From Candidatus Omnitrophota bacterium (GTDB lineage: Bacteria; Omnitrophota; Gorgyraeia; Aquiviventales; Aquiviventaceae), in assembly GCA_016206585.1 (NCBI GenBank), contig JACQRE010000003.1, positions 1 through 8,580 of the forward strand: a stretch of 8,580 nucleotides of DNA. The letters run 5' to 3'. Position 1 is the stretch's first letter. The number at the start of each line of letters is the position of its first letter. The position numbers and the translations under genes are program-made. Shown here piece by piece: positions 7,558-8,580 of the stretch. Under the pieces are notes generated by a model. That model did no database searches, was not told where the DNA came from, and saw nothing but the letters and a program-made list of their open reading frames with translations.

Positions 7558-8580
7558 GGCGCTGAGAGGCCGGATCCATCAGATCACGAGCCATCCCACC
7601 GTGCGGACGGCCGCGCTTGCGGCCGTCCTGTGGGCGCTCCATCAGCCCGCCCTGCCGGCCGCCGCAGCGGACGGAGAACAGCTGGCGGCGACGCGGACGA
7701 TGATCATCATGCTCACCGTCGTCGGCGCGCTGCTGATCGGCGTCCTCCTCTACCAGCTCTCCCAGCGGACGAGCCAGGTCAAATTCAAGGAAGAGGAGGT
7801 GAGGCGCAAGGGCGGCCCTTCGCGCACGCCGGGGCCGGTGGATATGACCGCGGCCCTGGCGAAGGAGCTCAGCCGCCTGCCGGTGGCCCCCGAGCAGCGC
7901 CAGGACGTCGCCCGGTCGGTCAACGACATCATCCGCCGCGCGGTGGACGAGCGGGTCGAGAACGTCCGGAAAGAAGTCAACGACCAGTACGGCAAGACGC
8001 TCGAGGAGCAGCGCCGTACTACCGCCACCCTCCAGCGGAAGTACCAGGACACCCTCGCCGAGAAGAAGCAGACGGTCTCGGTGCTGGAGAGCATCGCCGA
8101 GGGGCTCGTGGTCGTCAACAACAAGGGCGAAGTGGTCATGATGAACCCGGCGGCGGAAAAGCTCCTCGCCGTCAACCAGAAAGAGCGCATCGGCAAGCCG
8201 CTGATGGACGAGATCAAGGAAGGCCAGATGGTCTCCATGGCGCAGGGGGCGAACGAGGACCGGGAGATCGTCCTCAACGCGAAGGAGGACAGCACCAAGA
8301 AGGTCCTCCGGGCGAGCAACGCGATGATCACCGACGAGGACGGCCGCACGGTCGGCATGGTGGCCGTCCTAAGCGACGTGACGAAGCAGCGCGAGCTCGA
8401 CCAGATGAAGTCCGAGTTCGTCTCCAAAGTCAGCCACGAGCTGCGCACGCCGCTCATCGCCATGCAGCACGCGCTCTCGATTCTGGCCGACGGCGTGGCG
8501 GGGCCGCTCAGCGAGGAGCAGAAGAAGTTCGTCACCCTCAGCACCCGCAACCTCCAGCGCCTCAACAACCTCATCAACGA
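7550..8580 (+). CDS. Membrane-anchored PAS sensor histidine kinase, N-terminal part (runs off the window)
   Basis: The 343 visible residues start at ATG 7550 (GTG 7547 is the only other start after the in-frame stop at 7541-7543). An N-terminal hydrophobic stretch (about 18-40, ending PALPAAAADG) resembles a signal peptide or first membrane segment, and a clear membrane helix follows at about 50-68. A charged linker (about 75-175), probably coiled coil, precedes a PAS domain (178 to about 285) with VLESIAEGLVVVNNKGEVVM and MNPAAEKLL. The HisKA dimerisation domain begins KSEFVSKVSHELRTPL, with the phospho-accepting histidine at H296. The ATP-binding domain lies beyond the window. From family knowledge it autophosphorylates on this histidine and passes the phosphate to a response regulator, not visible here. 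The signal is unknown. The protein is open to the last base with no frame break. Confidence 0.93.
   Translation, partial: MSEALRGRIHQITSHPTVRTAALAAVLWALHQPALPAAAADGEQLAATRTMIIMLTVVGALLIGVLLYQLSQRTSQVKFKEEEVRRKGGPSRTPGPVDMTAALAKELSRLPVAPEQRQDVARSVNDIIRRAVDERVENVRKEVNDQYGKTLEEQRRTTATLQRKYQDTLAEKKQTVSVLESIAEGLVVVNNKGEVVMMNPAAEKLLAVNQKERIGKPLMDEIKEGQMVSMAQGANEDREIVLNAKEDSTKKVLRASNAMITDEDGRTVGMVAVLSDVTKQRELDQMKSEFVSKVSHELRTPLIAMQHALSILADGVAGPLSEEQKKFVTLSTRNLQRLNNLIN

Noticed and set aside
7750..8577. 275-codon open frame on the minus strand at the window end
   Set aside because: It is antisense to an uninterrupted PAS-HisKA kinase with an intact SHELRTPL motif.

Overview
This GC-rich window is a compact stretch of chromosome from a Gram-negative (diderm) bacterium. 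That reading rests on LptF and LptG, the two permease subunits of the lipopolysaccharide exporter, and on a probable lipoprotein. The lineage cannot be fixed from the sequence. The short-tailed AhcY, the style of the histidine kinase and the intergenic heptamer repeats would fit an environmental phylum such as Omnitrophota, Nitrospirota or Methylomirabilota, but this is only an impression. I see no mobile element, CRISPR array, tRNA, rRNA or defence locus.

Layout. Positions 1-241 hold the 3' end of ahcY (S-adenosylhomocysteine hydrolase) on the + strand. It converges on a minus-strand operon, comF-lptF-lptG, which reads from 3344 down to 354. Between the convergent ends is a strong intrinsic terminator wrapped in a long inverted repeat of 7-bp units. 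comF and lptF overlap by 4 nt (ATGA). lptF and lptG are separated by 97 nt filled by a second heptamer inverted repeat. comF has a good sigma70-type promoter at 3379-3351. A divergent intergenic region with a third heptamer cluster leads to the + strand genes. These are a VTT/TVP38 (DedA-like) membrane protein (3497-4156), a DUF255/YyaL-type thioredoxin-fold protein with a lipoprotein signal (4143-6314), a small DUF2934 protein (6375-6593), a TIGR01777-type NAD(P)-dependent epimerase (6649-7536) and the N-terminal 343 residues of a membrane-anchored PAS-HisKA sensor kinase (7550 to the window end). The stop of the epimerase gene and the start of the kinase gene lie inside a fourth heptamer cluster.

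The genes form three transcription groups. The minus operon links a PRPP-binding ComF protein with LPS transport. The + pair VTT-DUF255 is overlapping and probably coupled. The + pair epimerase-kinase is nearly contiguous. Individual functions are mostly housekeeping.

Two genome-style features deserve attention. First, short tandem repeats of exactly 7 bp, in three sequence families each with one main variable base, sit in four of the intergenic junctions, overlapping the lptG and epimerase stop codons and the kinase start codon. Second, most starts lack a Shine-Dalgarno sequence and have a -10 box only 7-14 nt upstream, which suggests leaderless or nearly leaderless mRNAs. Only the DUF2934 gene has a textbook AGGAGGT site.
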